This document shows, one piece after another, positions 24,675-33,690 of a DNA stretch of 34,026 nucleotides. The notes below the pieces were generated by a model. That model was not told the DNA's origin, searched no databases, and saw only the letters and a list, made by a program, of their open reading frames with translations. How positions within the stretch are numbered: the first letter of the stretch is position 1; each line of letters begins with the position of its first letter. This DNA is from Roseovarius azorensis (GTDB taxonomy: Bacteria > Pseudomonadota > Alphaproteobacteria > Rhodobacterales > Rhodobacteraceae), in the NCBI RefSeq assembly GCF_900109455.1, contig NZ_FOAG01000020.1, forward strand, positions 1 through 34,026. The letters run 5' to 3'. The position numbers were made by a program, and so were the translations under genes.

Positions 24675-25069
24675 GGATCACCCCAATTAAGAGCAACGCG
24701 ACAGTTACACACCAACGCAATTCATCGAAATGTTCCACGCCTCCTTGACCGATCTGAGATTACAGCCTGCGGAAACAATCACCCTCGAGGCATTTACACA
24801 TGATCAGCAGTATGGTCGTCCCGCCTCAGCTGGGGCAATCGACAAAATCGCAGGCATCTGCAGGCATGATGCCTCCCTGTGGCTGACAACCAGCTCCGTG
24901 ATCGCGACGTCCTGAAGTGAGAGTAGCAGGCATGCTGCTTGAGACGAATGCATGGTCTTTGGGAGGCCACCTGTAGCATGATGCCCTTGGAGGCATACAG
25001 TCTTGTCGTGGATGGCGGCGAACAGTGCACCGCGCAGACACCACCATTCCCGGATCGATCCATCGCACA
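24675..25069. other. 395-bp stretch with no gene recognised
   Basis: The first bases after the ISL3 stop (GGATCACCCCAATTAAG) may be the ISL3 right end. Beyond it I see no coding sequence that resembles a known family and no terminator. An 88-codon minus-strand frame ends exactly at the following regulator gene, but it has no family features and no ribosome site. Confidence 0.4.
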
Positions 25070-25615
25070 TCAGTAACTCGGCGGCGAGATCGCGCTGATG
25101 ATTTCAGCCTTTGTCGAGCCAACGTTGCGGAAGCGGTGGAATTCCCGGCTGTCAAAGTAATAGCCGTCACCTCGATTCAGAACACGCGTCGCCTGGCCGA
25201 CTGTCACCTCCACCTGTCCTGTCATAACAAATCCGGCCTCCTGAGCGACATGGGTCAGCATTTCCCCGCTATCGGCGCCGACCGAATAGGTCTCATGGAG
25301 AAACTGAATGCTACGGAAAACGTGATCGAGTCCGATGATCTTGTACGAGATGTTATCGGGATTGCCGATTTCGGGCAGATCCTCGGCACGGTAGAACGGG
25401 CTTGTCCCACCTTCACGGACTCCGCTCAGAAATTCCGACAATCGACTCCCAAGCGCGTCGAGAACCGCCTGCAATGTATCTACCGTCGGGCTGATTTGGT
25501 CGCGTTCGATCAGAGAGATGGTCGAGTGCGATACGCCCGACCGACTCGCCAATTCCCGGGTGCTCAAGTGCCGACGCTGCCGCAGCCGCCTCAGATTGAC
25601 TCCAATTTTGGCCAT
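25070..25615 (-). CDS. XRE-family regulator with C-terminal cupin (PuuR-like)
   Basis: A 181-residue two-domain regulator. The N-terminal HTH (residues 4-60) reads LRRLRQRRHLSTRELASRSG then HSTISLIERDQISPT; the C-terminal cupin_2 domain (about 105-178) contains GEMLTHVAQEAGFVMTGQ, LNRGDGYYF and REFHRFRN. This layout is that of PuuR and related regulators that sense a small amine or acid in the cupin and control nearby catabolic genes. It is divergent from the HisD-like gene with a 121-bp AT-rich spacer. Confidence 0.92.
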   Translation of the reverse strand: MAKIGVNLRRLRQRRHLSTRELASRSGVSHSTISLIERDQISPTVDTLQAVLDALGSRLSEFLSGVREGGTSPFYRAEDLPEIGNPDNISYKIIGLDHVFRSIQFLHETYSVGADSGEMLTHVAQEAGFVMTGQVEVTVGQATRVLNRGDGYYFDSREFHRFRNVGSTKAEIISAISPPSY

Positions 25616-25736
25616 TAAAGTTTCCAGATTTTACTTCTTATGCATGATTTTCCATATAAAAACCAGATCATTCTGTAAAGTATATTATACAAAGCTATCC
25701 CTCTTCCTGTTCATCCGCCCGCTCAATGGTAACCTG
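25616..25736. promoter_or_regulatory. AT-rich divergent promoter region
   Basis: The spacer between the PuuR-like regulator and the HisD-like gene is far more AT-rich than its surroundings. GTATA-T-TATAC at 25680-25690 is a short palindrome that overlaps a TATTATAC-like -10 element for the rightward gene and could be the regulator's operator. Confidence 0.4.
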
Positions 25737-27077
25737 ATGCCATCTTCGCTGCCGCAACCAGGCAGGTATTCAAGTGCGATGGATGCCCTAATGACCCAGT
25801 TTTCCGAAGCCTTCACCGGCGTCACGTTCATCAAGAAGCCAAGTAGGAACGCCGTGTCCGACAATGCCGCGGTCGAGCAGACGGTGGCAGAAATTCTGAG
25901 CGCGGTGCACGAAAAAGGCGATGCAGCGGTGCGCGAGTATTCCAGAAAGTTCGATCAGTCCGACATTGCGATCTTCGAGGTAAGCAAGGACGAGCGGCAC
26001 GCCGCGTTGGCTGCTCTGGATCCACAAAGCTGCGCCGACACGCAATTTGCCATTGATAATGTGCGCGCCTTCGCCGAGGCGCAATTCGCCACCATGCTGC
26101 CGCTCGAGGTGGAGACCTTGCCAGGGGTCCATATGGGCCATCGCGTTATTCCGATCGAGCGTGTGGGCTGTTATGTGCCCGGCGGTCGTTATCCACTGCT
26201 GTCTGCCCCGGTCATGACCATCGTGCCAGCAAAGGTCGCTGGGGTGAAGGAGGTCATCGCCTGTCTGCCTCCCAACGCCCACTCGGCGATGATTGCGGGA
26301 TGCCATCTCTCGGGCGCGGATCGCATCTTTCGCATCGGCGGCGCGCAGGCAATTGCCGCGATGGCCTTCGGGACCTCAACCGTCCCCCGTGTTGACAAGA
26401 TCGTCGGCCCAGGAAATGCCTTTGTAAACGAGGCCAAGCGGCAGGTGTTCGGCCCGATCGGAATCGATCAACTGGCCGGCCCGTCCGAAATATACGTCTT
26501 GGCGGACGAAACGGGTAATGCGGAAATGATTGCCACGGACCTGCTTGCGCAGGCCGAGCACGATGTGCGCACCCGTGTTGGCCTGATCACGACGGACGCC
26601 TTACTTGCAAAGGCGGTCGAGGCCGGCGTCACTCGCCAGTTGACTGATCTTTCCACTGCGGAAACGGCCGGAGCCGCCTGGTGCGACTACGGGGAAATCG
26701 CGCTCTGTGAAGACGAGGCGGCGATGATCGCCTACTCTGATTACATCGCTGCTGAGCATTTGCAGGTTCATACCGCCGATGCGCATGGCCTGGCGAATAA
26801 GCTGCGCAATTACGGATCGCTCTTCATCGGTGAACTGGCCAGCGTGGTCTATTCCGACAAGTGCTCCGGAACCAATCACACGCTGCCGACGATGGCGGCA
26901 GGCAGGTACACCGGCGGCTTGTGGGTGGGAACCTACGTCAAGATTGCGACGCATCAATGGTTAACGCCCCAAGGGGTCAGGCAAGTCGCACCACCTGCCG
27001 CGCGCCAGGCCGCGACCGAAGGCATGGAAGGTCATCGCCGTGCCGCGCAGATGCGTCTTGATCGCCTTTCGTCATGA
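25737..27077 (+). CDS. HisD-family (histidinol dehydrogenase-like) NAD-dependent dehydrogenase
   Basis: A 446-residue enzyme with every HisD metal and catalytic residue: zinc ligands Q272, H275, D374 and H433; E340-H341 (AAEHLQV) and H381 (SGTNHTLPT) at the catalytic positions. HisD performs a four-electron oxidation of an amino alcohol to the acid. No other histidine gene is near; the PuuR-like regulator, ABC importer and amidase argue for catabolism. The GRYTGGLWVGTYVK tail is like HpsN-type paralogues that oxidise other alcohols such as dihydroxypropanesulfonate. Start is uncertain: ATG 25737, or ATG 25779 (432 residues), neither with a strong ribosome site. A longer open frame to 25518 overlaps the divergent regulator and is rejected. 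Confidence 0.9.
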   Translation: MPSSLPQPGRYSSAMDALMTQFSEAFTGVTFIKKPSRNAVSDNAAVEQTVAEILSAVHEKGDAAVREYSRKFDQSDIAIFEVSKDERHAALAALDPQSCADTQFAIDNVRAFAEAQFATMLPLEVETLPGVHMGHRVIPIERVGCYVPGGRYPLLSAPVMTIVPAKVAGVKEVIACLPPNAHSAMIAGCHLSGADRIFRIGGAQAIAAMAFGTSTVPRVDKIVGPGNAFVNEAKRQVFGPIGIDQLAGPSEIYVLADETGNAEMIATDLLAQAEHDVRTRVGLITTDALLAKAVEAGVTRQLTDLSTAETAGAAWCDYGEIALCEDEAAMIAYSDYIAAEHLQVHTADAHGLANKLRNYGSLFIGELASVVYSDKCSGTNHTLPTMAAGRYTGGLWVGTYVKIATHQWLTPQGVRQVAPPAARQAATEGMEGHRRAAQMRLDRLSS

Positions 27078-27118
27078 CCAGCCCGAGAGAGCAAGACACC
27101 GCGTTTGCGACCGGTCCA

Positions 27119-27928
27119 TCAGGCATCGGGAAGCCCCATGACCGAAGGGAAAAACACTTGGTAAAGTTCATTCTGAGACGAGATGTTCAACTTGCTATAG
27201 AGCCGTTTGCGCAGCACCTTGACCGTTCCGATCGCTATGCGAAGGTTCGCGGCAATCGAAGGGCTGGAATGCCCTTGCAGAATCAGCGCCGCAATTTCGG
27301 CCTCGCGGGGCGAGATACCCTTGGGCGTAAGCGACTTGGAATAATTGAAAATGCGCGCCGTCATCTCGTTGAGATCGCGCAGTCGTCCCTTGCGCTCGGT
27401 GGCCAGCAGGGTTTCTTCCCATTGGCTCAGCATCAGCGCACGCAAGACAGGTTCCATGTCCCGCAACCGACGCTTTTCGCGCGCCGAGAACAGGCCAGAG
27501 TCTGGTGTGCGCCCCATCGAATAGGTCAGGCACCAATTCGGCGAAACCCGATGGGTCAGGCAGATTTCATCCATCAGCGGAAGTTTCCTGTAATAGGAGA
27601 AGTAGTATTCACTCTTGAAGAAGCGATCCGGTGCCACATCGCGAAGAGGGTAAAGGCCGGATGGCGTTCCATCGACGCTTATCTTGTAGAACGGATCCAG
27701 CAAATACGCTCCGCTTGCATAAAGCCGGAGATACTGCTGTTCGGAATGAGCATCGAAATCGCGGAACAATTCGATGGGCTCGGCCTGCGCGGAGAACCCA
27801 ACCACAAGTGTAATGTCCACCGGCACGATCGCGTTGATGAAGGCCATCAGGCAGATCGGGAAAACATCCGTACGCTGGCTCGAAATGACCGACGCCAACG
27901 TCGTGATTTCAGTATCTGCCAAATGCAT
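27119..27928 (-). CDS. LuxR-type HTH transcriptional regulator
   Basis: A 269-residue protein. The C-terminal GerE/LuxR helix-turn-helix is clear: LTPKGISPREAEIAALILQG then SIAANLRIAIGTVKVLRKRLYSKLN (one continuous domain, about 200-255). The N-terminal 180 residues resemble no domain that I can name with confidence and lack the tryptophan-rich autoinducer pocket pattern. The start is the ATG at 27928 with AGGA upstream; the frame stays open to 28330 but that would run through the promoter region and into the binding-protein gene. It is divergent from the PotD-like gene and likely controls it. Confidence 0.88.
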   Translation of the reverse strand: MHLADTEITTLASVISSQRTDVFPICLMAFINAIVPVDITLVVGFSAQAEPIELFRDFDAHSEQQYLRLYASGAYLLDPFYKISVDGTPSGLYPLRDVAPDRFFKSEYYFSYYRKLPLMDEICLTHRVSPNWCLTYSMGRTPDSGLFSAREKRRLRDMEPVLRALMLSQWEETLLATERKGRLRDLNEMTARIFNYSKSLTPKGISPREAEIAALILQGHSSPSIAANLRIAIGTVKVLRKRLYSKLNISSQNELYQVFFPSVMGLPDA

Positions 27929-27946
27929 CGGTCGATCCTGAACAAG

Positions 27947-28011
27947 GGGGTATCCAGAATATACCCCTAAGAAAGCGCAAGATCGAGAAATTTGTACCCT
28001 CTTGGGGTTAT
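27947..28011. promoter_or_regulatory. Candidate operators between LuxR-type and PotD-like genes
   Basis: GGGGTAT (27947-27953) and ATACCCC (27961-27967) form a perfect palindrome with a 7-bp centre. About 30 bp further, TACCC...GGGTTA (about 27995-28010) repeats the half-site in the opposite arrangement. Two related sites in a divergent spacer suit a self- and target-regulating LuxR-type protein. Confidence 0.45.
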
Positions 28012-28097
28012 GTTTCCGAAGCATCTTCCGCCTCATACTTTGCGAAGTCCAACTGCGGGTGGTGACGCCCGGATCTATGAAAAAGAAAGGGAATCTC

Positions 28098-29231
28098 ATG
28101 AGAAAATCGAAATTGATCCCGCTGAAGACTGCCGGTGAACCGTCGCGCCGTTCGATCCTGAAGATGAGCGCCGCCGCCGCAATGGCTCCGGTCATGATGA
28201 GTAGTGTCGGCTGGCCGGGTGCCGCTCGCGCCGAGGAGGTTGAGCGGCTTCTGAACATCATGGGCTGGTCCGAATATATCAGCCCGGAAAATATCGAGCG
28301 GTGGGAGGAGAAAACCGGCGCGAGGTTCATCTTCGACGGCTATTCCAGCAACGACGAGATGCTATCGAAACTGCAACTTTCTGGCGGCCAAAGTGGCTAT
28401 GACGTCGGCATGAATACCGACTTCATGATCCCGCTGCTTATCAGCCGCGGGCTGATTCAGAAAATCGACAAGTCGAAGGTGCCGAACATGAAGCACCTTG
28501 GTGCCGGTTTTACCGGCCGTGATTTCGACCCCAACAACGACTACACGATTCCCAAGACTTGGGGATCACAGGGCTACATCTATGACAAATCGGTCATCAA
28601 TCGCCAATTGAACTCTTGGGGCGATTTTCTCGATGCTGCGCAGAACGAAGCGAGCGGCCAAGTGGCCCTTCTGGACGATCCCCTCGCCATCGCTCCCCTG
28701 ATGTGGAAAGATGGCATTTCCTGGAACACGACTGACAATGAGGTTCTGGACCGAGTCGAGGCTGAGGCAGTGGAGCTTGCGCGTCATATCCGCACGTTCA
28801 ACACCTATCCACAGCAGGATGTCGCCAGTGGCACGGTGAAGTTGGCTCAGAACTGGAACGGCTACAGCAACCTGATCATTGAGTCGACGGACAACGTGAA
28901 CCTGACGTTCGATTTCGGTGGACCAATCACTGAGATCTGGTTGGACAGCTATCACATGCCCGTTGGTGGGGCGCATCCCAACGCGGCGCATGACTGGCTG
29001 AATTATGTCCTCGATCCAGAGGTCGCGGCCCGCGAGACGACGTACACCGGCTATGCCACCGCCATTCCGGGGTCGGCAGAGTATCTTGATGAAAGTGTCG
29101 CGAACAATCCGATCATCTTTCCCTCCGACGAGGTCATCGCTCGCGGTGAACTCACCCAGAGAAACGAGTCCTATGATCGCCGGGTCGCAATCTTCACCAA
29201 GTTCAAGGCAGCAGCCGCTGTCGCCCAGTAA
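28098..29231 (+). CDS. Periplasmic binding protein, PotD/spermidine-putrescine type, Tat-exported
   Basis: A 377-residue solute receptor. The N-terminus holds a twin-arginine motif SRRSILK followed by a hydrophobic stretch and an ARA-E cleavage site, so export is probably by Tat. The mature part begins LLNIMGWSEYISPENIERWEEKTG, a PotD-type opening, and has the IYDKSVI, WGDF and TYTGYATA landmarks. The chosen ATG at 28098 follows AAAGGG; upstream ATGs lack a ribosome site. First gene of a binding protein-ATPase-permease-permease operon. The ligand (polyamine, opine or other cationic solute) is not determinable. Confidence 0.9.
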   Translation: MRKSKLIPLKTAGEPSRRSILKMSAAAAMAPVMMSSVGWPGAARAEEVERLLNIMGWSEYISPENIERWEEKTGARFIFDGYSSNDEMLSKLQLSGGQSGYDVGMNTDFMIPLLISRGLIQKIDKSKVPNMKHLGAGFTGRDFDPNNDYTIPKTWGSQGYIYDKSVINRQLNSWGDFLDAAQNEASGQVALLDDPLAIAPLMWKDGISWNTTDNEVLDRVEAEAVELARHIRTFNTYPQQDVASGTVKLAQNWNGYSNLIIESTDNVNLTFDFGGPITEIWLDSYHMPVGGAHPNAAHDWLNYVLDPEVAARETTYTGYATAIPGSAEYLDESVANNPIIFPSDEVIARGELTQRNESYDRRVAIFTKFKAAAAVAQ

Positions 29232-29250
29232 AGCTGAACGTCTGAGTTGT

Positions 29251-29281
29251 TTGACCCCGGGCATGCGTGTCCCGGGATCAA
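29251..29281 (+). terminator. Hairpin after the PotD-like gene
   Basis: TTGACCCCGGG and CCCGGGATCAA pair over ten positions with one mismatch around a nine-base loop. No T-run follows. As with the first transporter, the hairpin sits right behind the binding-protein gene and probably protects its message. Confidence 0.5.
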
Positions 29282-29303
29282 CAAAAGAGAAAGGTAGCCT
29301 GGA

Positions 29304-30425
29304 ATGACAAAAGCTGTGTCAGTGCGCGGCATTACCAAGCGATACGGCAAATTCGTTGCGCTTGATGACGTCAGCCTGGATATCGAGCAGGGTGAATTTC
29401 TTTCACTTCTGGGCCCCTCCGGTGCTGGCAAGACGACCATCCTGCGCATGATCGCAGGATTCGATAGGCCCGATACGGGCGAAATCCGGATCATGGACCG
29501 GAACATCGTCGATCTGCCTTCGCATAAACGTCCAGTGAACACGGTGTTTCAGGACTATGCGCTGTTTCCGCACATGAGTGTGGCCGACAACGTCGCCTAC
29601 GGTCTTCGTCAGGATCGCGTCCGAGGTGAAGATCGCAGAATCCGTGTTCGCGAGGCGCTGGACATGGTCGAAATGACGAGTATGGCACATCGTCGGCCTG
29701 ACGAGCTTTCAGGCGGACAGCAACAGCGCGTCGCGCTGGCACGTGCATTGGTCAAGCGCCCGTCGATCCTTTTGCTCGACGAACCTCTGGGCGCGCTGGA
29801 TCGACGTCTGCGTCAGCAGATGCAGATCGAGCTGAAAACACTTCAGCGCGAAACAGGCATTGCCTTCGTCCTGGTCACCCACGACCAGGACGAGGCGCTC
29901 GCCATGTCCGACCGGATCGTGGTTACACGACATGGCCGGATCGAACAGGCCGGAACTCCCAGCGATCTTTATGACTATCCGCGTACCGCGTTCGTGGCCG
30001 ATTTCATGGGCTCGCAGAACTTTCTGTTCGGCAAGCTGGACAAGGCCAATAAGGCACTGACCACGCGGGACGGGGTGACGCTCTATGCCGATCGTATCGA
30101 AGATGTGGCAGGCCCCGAGGCCCTTGCTGCCGTGCGCCCCGAAAACACGATCATCACCATGGACGAGCCCAGCCCTGCATTGAACCGGGTGCGCGGCAGG
30201 GTCATCCAAGCCATGCATATGGGCAATACGATGGAGTATGTCGTGGATCTGCCATCGGGAGCAGAAGTGTTCAGCCGACAGTCGCGAAAACATGCCACCG
30301 ATATTCCTATTGGCAGCGAGATCTGGCTGGCTTGGGATCGAGCCGATACCGCGATCTTCCCCTTGGATGATGAGATCAATGAGACCACCAAACGGTCGCA
30401 TAAAACGATGAGAGAACCGGCATGA
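29304..30425 (+). CDS. ABC transporter ATPase, PotA type
   Basis: The 373-residue ATPase of the importer. Walker A GPSGAGKTT (37-45), Q-loop FQDYALFPH, signature LSGGQQQR (135-142), Walker B LLLDEP (156-161) and H-loop VTHDQDEA are all intact. The last 120 residues form the TOBE regulatory domain typical of PotA/PotG. Its end overlaps the first permease (ATGA). Confidence 0.95.
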   Translation: MTKAVSVRGITKRYGKFVALDDVSLDIEQGEFLSLLGPSGAGKTTILRMIAGFDRPDTGEIRIMDRNIVDLPSHKRPVNTVFQDYALFPHMSVADNVAYGLRQDRVRGEDRRIRVREALDMVEMTSMAHRRPDELSGGQQQRVALARALVKRPSILLLDEPLGALDRRLRQQMQIELKTLQRETGIAFVLVTHDQDEALAMSDRIVVTRHGRIEQAGTPSDLYDYPRTAFVADFMGSQNFLFGKLDKANKALTTRDGVTLYADRIEDVAGPEALAAVRPENTIITMDEPSPALNRVRGRVIQAMHMGNTMEYVVDLPSGAEVFSRQSRKHATDIPIGSEIWLAWDRADTAIFPLDDEINETTKRSHKTMREPA

Positions 30426-31315
30426 GTCAGGTCAGTCCGTTGTCGCGTAAATGGCTCCCGTTGTTGCCAGCGGTGTCGTGGTGGGCATTCTTCTTTCTGG
30501 CTTCGCTTCTTGCGATCATCGTCTACAGCTTCGGCGTCAAGACGCCGCTGACCGCGCTGAACCCGGTTTCTTTCGACGATCCCTCGCTCTCCAACTACCG
30601 CGAGGCGTTTTCAAGCGTCTACATCCGAGTTTTCTGGATCACCCTCAAGACCGCTGGAATCGGTACGATCGCGTGCCTCATGATGGCCTTTCCGGTGGCA
30701 TATGTCCTTGCGACCCGCGTGTCCAAACACTGGCGATCCTGGCTGCTGTTCGTGATCATCTTTCCCTACTGGGTCAGCTTTCTGCTGCGCACCTTCGCGT
30801 GGCGGATCATCCTGGCCCCGGAGGGTGCATTTTCCGAAGCGTTACAGGGGCTTGGCATCATATCCGCGCCGCTTGGCATTCTGGATACGCAGATGGCGGT
30901 GCAAATGGGCATCATCTACAATTATCTCCCCGTGGCGATCCTGCCGATTTTCGTGGCGCTTGAACGGATTGATCCGGCCCTGCGACAGGCCAGTGCTGAT
31001 GTGGGTGCGAACCGGGTGACCACTTTCTTCCGGATTACACTGCCGCTGGCTACACCAGGATTAATCGGTGCGGGTGTGCTAACCTTCATTTTGGCGGCTG
31101 GCGATTATGTCGTTCCGGCTATTCTTGGCGGCGCTCGCGGGTTGATGATCGGCCGACTTATCGCCCTACAGATACTCGAAGCACAGAACCTTCCCCTCGG
31201 GGCGGCGATGGCCGTGGTGCTGATTGCCGCATTGTTGGCCACCGGTGCCATCGCGGGCCTCGCACTCATCGTCTTGAACTGGCTGAACCGAAAGTTTCAG
31301 GGAGCCTCAATATGA
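30422..31315 (+). CDS. ABC transporter permease, PotB type
   Basis: A 297-residue inner-membrane permease with six predicted helices. The EAA-like coupling loop is RQASADVGANRVTTFFRITLPL (one loop near 200), and the N-terminal half shows the usual long periplasmic stretch after helix 1. It is coupled to the ATPase by an ATGA overlap and to the next permease through an 11-codon frame. Confidence 0.92.
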   Translation: MSQVSPLSRKWLPLLPAVSWWAFFFLASLLAIIVYSFGVKTPLTALNPVSFDDPSLSNYREAFSSVYIRVFWITLKTAGIGTIACLMMAFPVAYVLATRVSKHWRSWLLFVIIFPYWVSFLLRTFAWRIILAPEGAFSEALQGLGIISAPLGILDTQMAVQMGIIYNYLPVAILPIFVALERIDPALRQASADVGANRVTTFFRITLPLATPGLIGAGVLTFILAAGDYVVPAILGGARGLMIGRLIALQILEAQNLPLGAAMAVVLIAALLATGAIAGLALIVLNWLNRKFQGASI

Positions 31316-31347
31316 CCAAGTTCCGAGCCGCTGAGGTGAGCGTCTGA
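31312..31347 (+). CDS. 11-codon frame bridging the two permease genes
   Basis: ATG at 31312 overlaps the PotB-type stop (ATGA); the frame MTKFRAAEVSV ends in TGA at 31345-31347, which overlaps the next ATG (TGATG). It is probably not a functional protein but could carry ribosomes across the 31-base gap to keep the two permeases in step. It could also be chance. Confidence 0.35.
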   Translation: MTKFRAAEVSV

Positions 31348-32144
31348 TGCAACGCGATATCATTGGAATTCTGCTGAAAGCATGGATGATCCTCATCATA
31401 GGATTTCTGTTCATCCCGATTCTCGTGGTGGTCCTTTATTCCTTCAATGACGGCCGGGTCCTGTTCATATGGGAAGGGTTCTCGACATTCTGGTACGGCG
31501 CGGTGTTCGACAATCACCGCATCCTCAGCGCTCTGGATGTCTCGGTGCGGTCTGCGCTCATAAATGTAGCCATCTCGGTCGTTCTGGGTACTGTTGCCGG
31601 GGTTGCGATCGCACGGCATCAAGGCGTTTGGTCCAAACCCTTTCTGTTCCTGATAGGGCTGGTTCTCGTCACGCCGGAACTGGTTTCCGCCATCGGGCAG
31701 GTAATCTGGTTCAATCAGATCGGAATGAGCAATGGAGTCACGCGTCTCGCGGTCGGGCACTCCCTGTTCAACACGGCGCTGGTGGCCATCGTGGTCAAAG
31801 CCCGTGCCGAAGGCATCAGCGACACACTTGAAGAGGCAGCTGGTGATCTGGGGGCACCGCCGTACCGGTCCTTCCTGCAGATAACCCTTCCGCTGATGTT
31901 GCCCGCAGTTATCGCCGGAGCGCTTCTGTCTTTCACCTATTCGTTCGACAACGTCATCATTTCACTTTTCGTCCAGCGCCCCGGCGCATCAAGCCTGCCG
32001 GTCTACATCTTGTCATCCTTCAAGGCAGGGCTGCGCGGCGATGTGGCCGCTGTGGTGGTCATGGCGCTTGGCATCACGGTGATCCTTATTGCCGTTGCAG
32101 CCATCCTGTTGCGCCGCGGGTCCAAGAAAGTGAACGTGCTTTGA
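31347..32144 (+). CDS. ABC transporter permease, PotC type
   Basis: A 265-residue second permease. The coupling loop reads LEEAAGDLGAPPYRSFLQITL, the EAA motif of PotC/YdcV relatives, and several hydrophobic helices flank it. The start ATG overlaps the TGA of the short upstream frame; GAGGTGAG serves as ribosome site. The amidase follows 46 bases later, probably in the same transcript. Confidence 0.92.
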   Translation: MQRDIIGILLKAWMILIIGFLFIPILVVVLYSFNDGRVLFIWEGFSTFWYGAVFDNHRILSALDVSVRSALINVAISVVLGTVAGVAIARHQGVWSKPFLFLIGLVLVTPELVSAIGQVIWFNQIGMSNGVTRLAVGHSLFNTALVAIVVKARAEGISDTLEEAAGDLGAPPYRSFLQITLPLMLPAVIAGALLSFTYSFDNVIISLFVQRPGASSLPVYILSSFKAGLRGDVAAVVVMALGITVILIAVAAILLRRGSKKVNVL

Positions 32145-32190
32145 GCCGATCTTCTGCGCCCGAGACACTATTTTCATCTGGAAGGCTGTA

Positions 32191-33600
32191 ATGACGGATA
32201 TCGATCTCTGCTATCTCAGTGCCACGGAACTGGCACAAATCCTTCGTACTGGTAAGCTCTCTCCCGTGGAACTGGTAGCGAATTGCCTATCACGGATCAA
32301 TCAGGTCAACCCGGTCTTGAATTGCTTTACCGAGATCTACGCGGATGAAGCCCTGGAAAAGGCGCGGCAAGCGGAAGCCGCGTCAGGCAACAAGGACTCG
32401 CTTCCTCCCTTGCATGGCATTCCGATCGCGATCAAGGATTTTGCACCGATGAAAGGCAGGATCAGTACAAAGGGATCGCATGTCTTTCGCGAGGATGTTG
32501 CCACGTTTGACGCGATCATCGTCGAAAAGCTGCTCGAGGCAGGAGCGATCGTCGTAGGTCGCACGACAACGCCGGAATTCACTTATTCCAGTCTTACCGA
32601 CAGCCCGCTCTGGGGGATTACCCGGAACCCGTGGAACCCTGAAAGAACGCCGGGCGGGTCCTCCGGCGGATCGGCCGCCGCTGTCGCTTCGGGCTGCGTA
32701 CCATTGGCGGAGGGGACGGATTCCGGGGGATCTGTCCGCATTCCCGCCTCACATTGCGGCATTGTTGGCATGAAGCCCAGCTTCGGACGTATTCCATTCG
32801 AATTCATGGAAAGCCAATACGACTGGATGACAAGCCATGGCCCGCTCTCACGCACCGTTGAGGATGCGGCGCTGTTCATCTCGCTCTGTCAAGGGCCGGA
32901 TCTGCGCGACCTGCAGGCAGTTCTGCCCCGGCTGGACCTTGCGAGGCTCACCGAAAAGCCCGGGAAAAACCGCCGTCTGGCGCTGTCGGTCGATCTCGGG
33001 TGCTACAATGTGGACCCTGATGTTGCGGCCAACCTGCGTACCTGCGCCGATGCTTTCGCTGAGGCGGGCTACGAGATCGAAGAAATCGACTTGGGTTGGA
33101 CAGTCGAATTTGCCACCGCGTGGTGGTCTTGTTGGGATGTATTCATGGCCGCTAATTTCGGCCGGTATCTCGATCGTTTCGAAGATCGCATCCATCCCTC
33201 ACTTGTTCGCGCAATCAGGAGTGGCCGGACAATATCGGCTGTAGAACTACGGCAATACGAGGCGATTTTCACTCAGGCATGGCGCAAATTGTCGCCGGTT
33301 TTCGCTCGATGCGATGCTTTGATCTGCCCCACTGAATCAATCCCCGCGCCGCCAGTAGAATACGATGAGGCCGCGTCGATGTCGGTACTCGTCGACAAAA
33401 AACTTTCGGCGATGGATATGACAATGCAGTTTAACGCCATGCTCCTACCAGCCATCTCCGTGCCTTCAGGAATGTCGCGGGACAACTTGCCAACCGGGTT
33501 GCAGATCGTCGGGCCGCGTGGAGAGGACGATCTAGTGCTTGGCCTGGCGATGCTGTTCCAAGCGCAAAGGCCTTGGGCAATGGCGAGACCTCCCATCTGA
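32191..33600 (+). CDS. Amidase-signature family hydrolase
   Basis: A 469-residue amidase of the GatA/FAAH superfamily, cytoplasmic (no signal peptide). The Ser-cisSer-Lys triad is complete: K82 (IAIKD), S157 (GGSSGGS) and the nucleophile S181 (TDSGGSVRIP), with the same spacing as in fatty acid amide hydrolase. The rest has the usual TRNPWN landmark. No gatB/gatC neighbours are present, so it is a catabolic amidase rather than the tRNA amidotransferase. It would release an amine and acid from the solute imported by the PotDABC-type system. Confidence 0.93.
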   Translation: MTDIDLCYLSATELAQILRTGKLSPVELVANCLSRINQVNPVLNCFTEIYADEALEKARQAEAASGNKDSLPPLHGIPIAIKDFAPMKGRISTKGSHVFREDVATFDAIIVEKLLEAGAIVVGRTTTPEFTYSSLTDSPLWGITRNPWNPERTPGGSSGGSAAAVASGCVPLAEGTDSGGSVRIPASHCGIVGMKPSFGRIPFEFMESQYDWMTSHGPLSRTVEDAALFISLCQGPDLRDLQAVLPRLDLARLTEKPGKNRRLALSVDLGCYNVDPDVAANLRTCADAFAEAGYEIEEIDLGWTVEFATAWWSCWDVFMAANFGRYLDRFEDRIHPSLVRAIRSGRTISAVELRQYEAIFTQAWRKLSPVFARCDALICPTESIPAPPVEYDEAASMSVLVDKKLSAMDMTMQFNAMLLPAISVPSGMSRDNLPTGLQIVGPRGEDDLVLGLAMLFQAQRPWAMARPPI

Positions 33601-33690
33601 TGCAGGCGAGACGGCTCTGATGATGTGACCGCCCCCGACGGCATCAATGTGCCAAGTTGGGTCTGCGATGATCCACAAAGGAGGACGGTC

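Noticed and set aside
24804..25070. 88-codon minus-strand frame next to the PuuR-like gene
   Set aside because: No ribosome site, no family resemblance, Cys/Trp-rich composition; not supportable as a gene.
25737..27077. Histidine biosynthesis gene hisD
   Set aside because: Catalytic residues fit, but no other his gene is near and the neighbours are catabolic regulators, an importer and an amidase.
27074..27970. 298-codon plus-strand open frame opposite the LuxR-type gene
   Set aside because: The minus strand has a clear LuxR HTH; the plus-strand protein resembles nothing.
32191..33600. GatA subunit of the tRNA amidotransferase
   Set aside because: No gatB or gatC nearby and the gene follows a transporter operon; a catabolic amidase explains it better.
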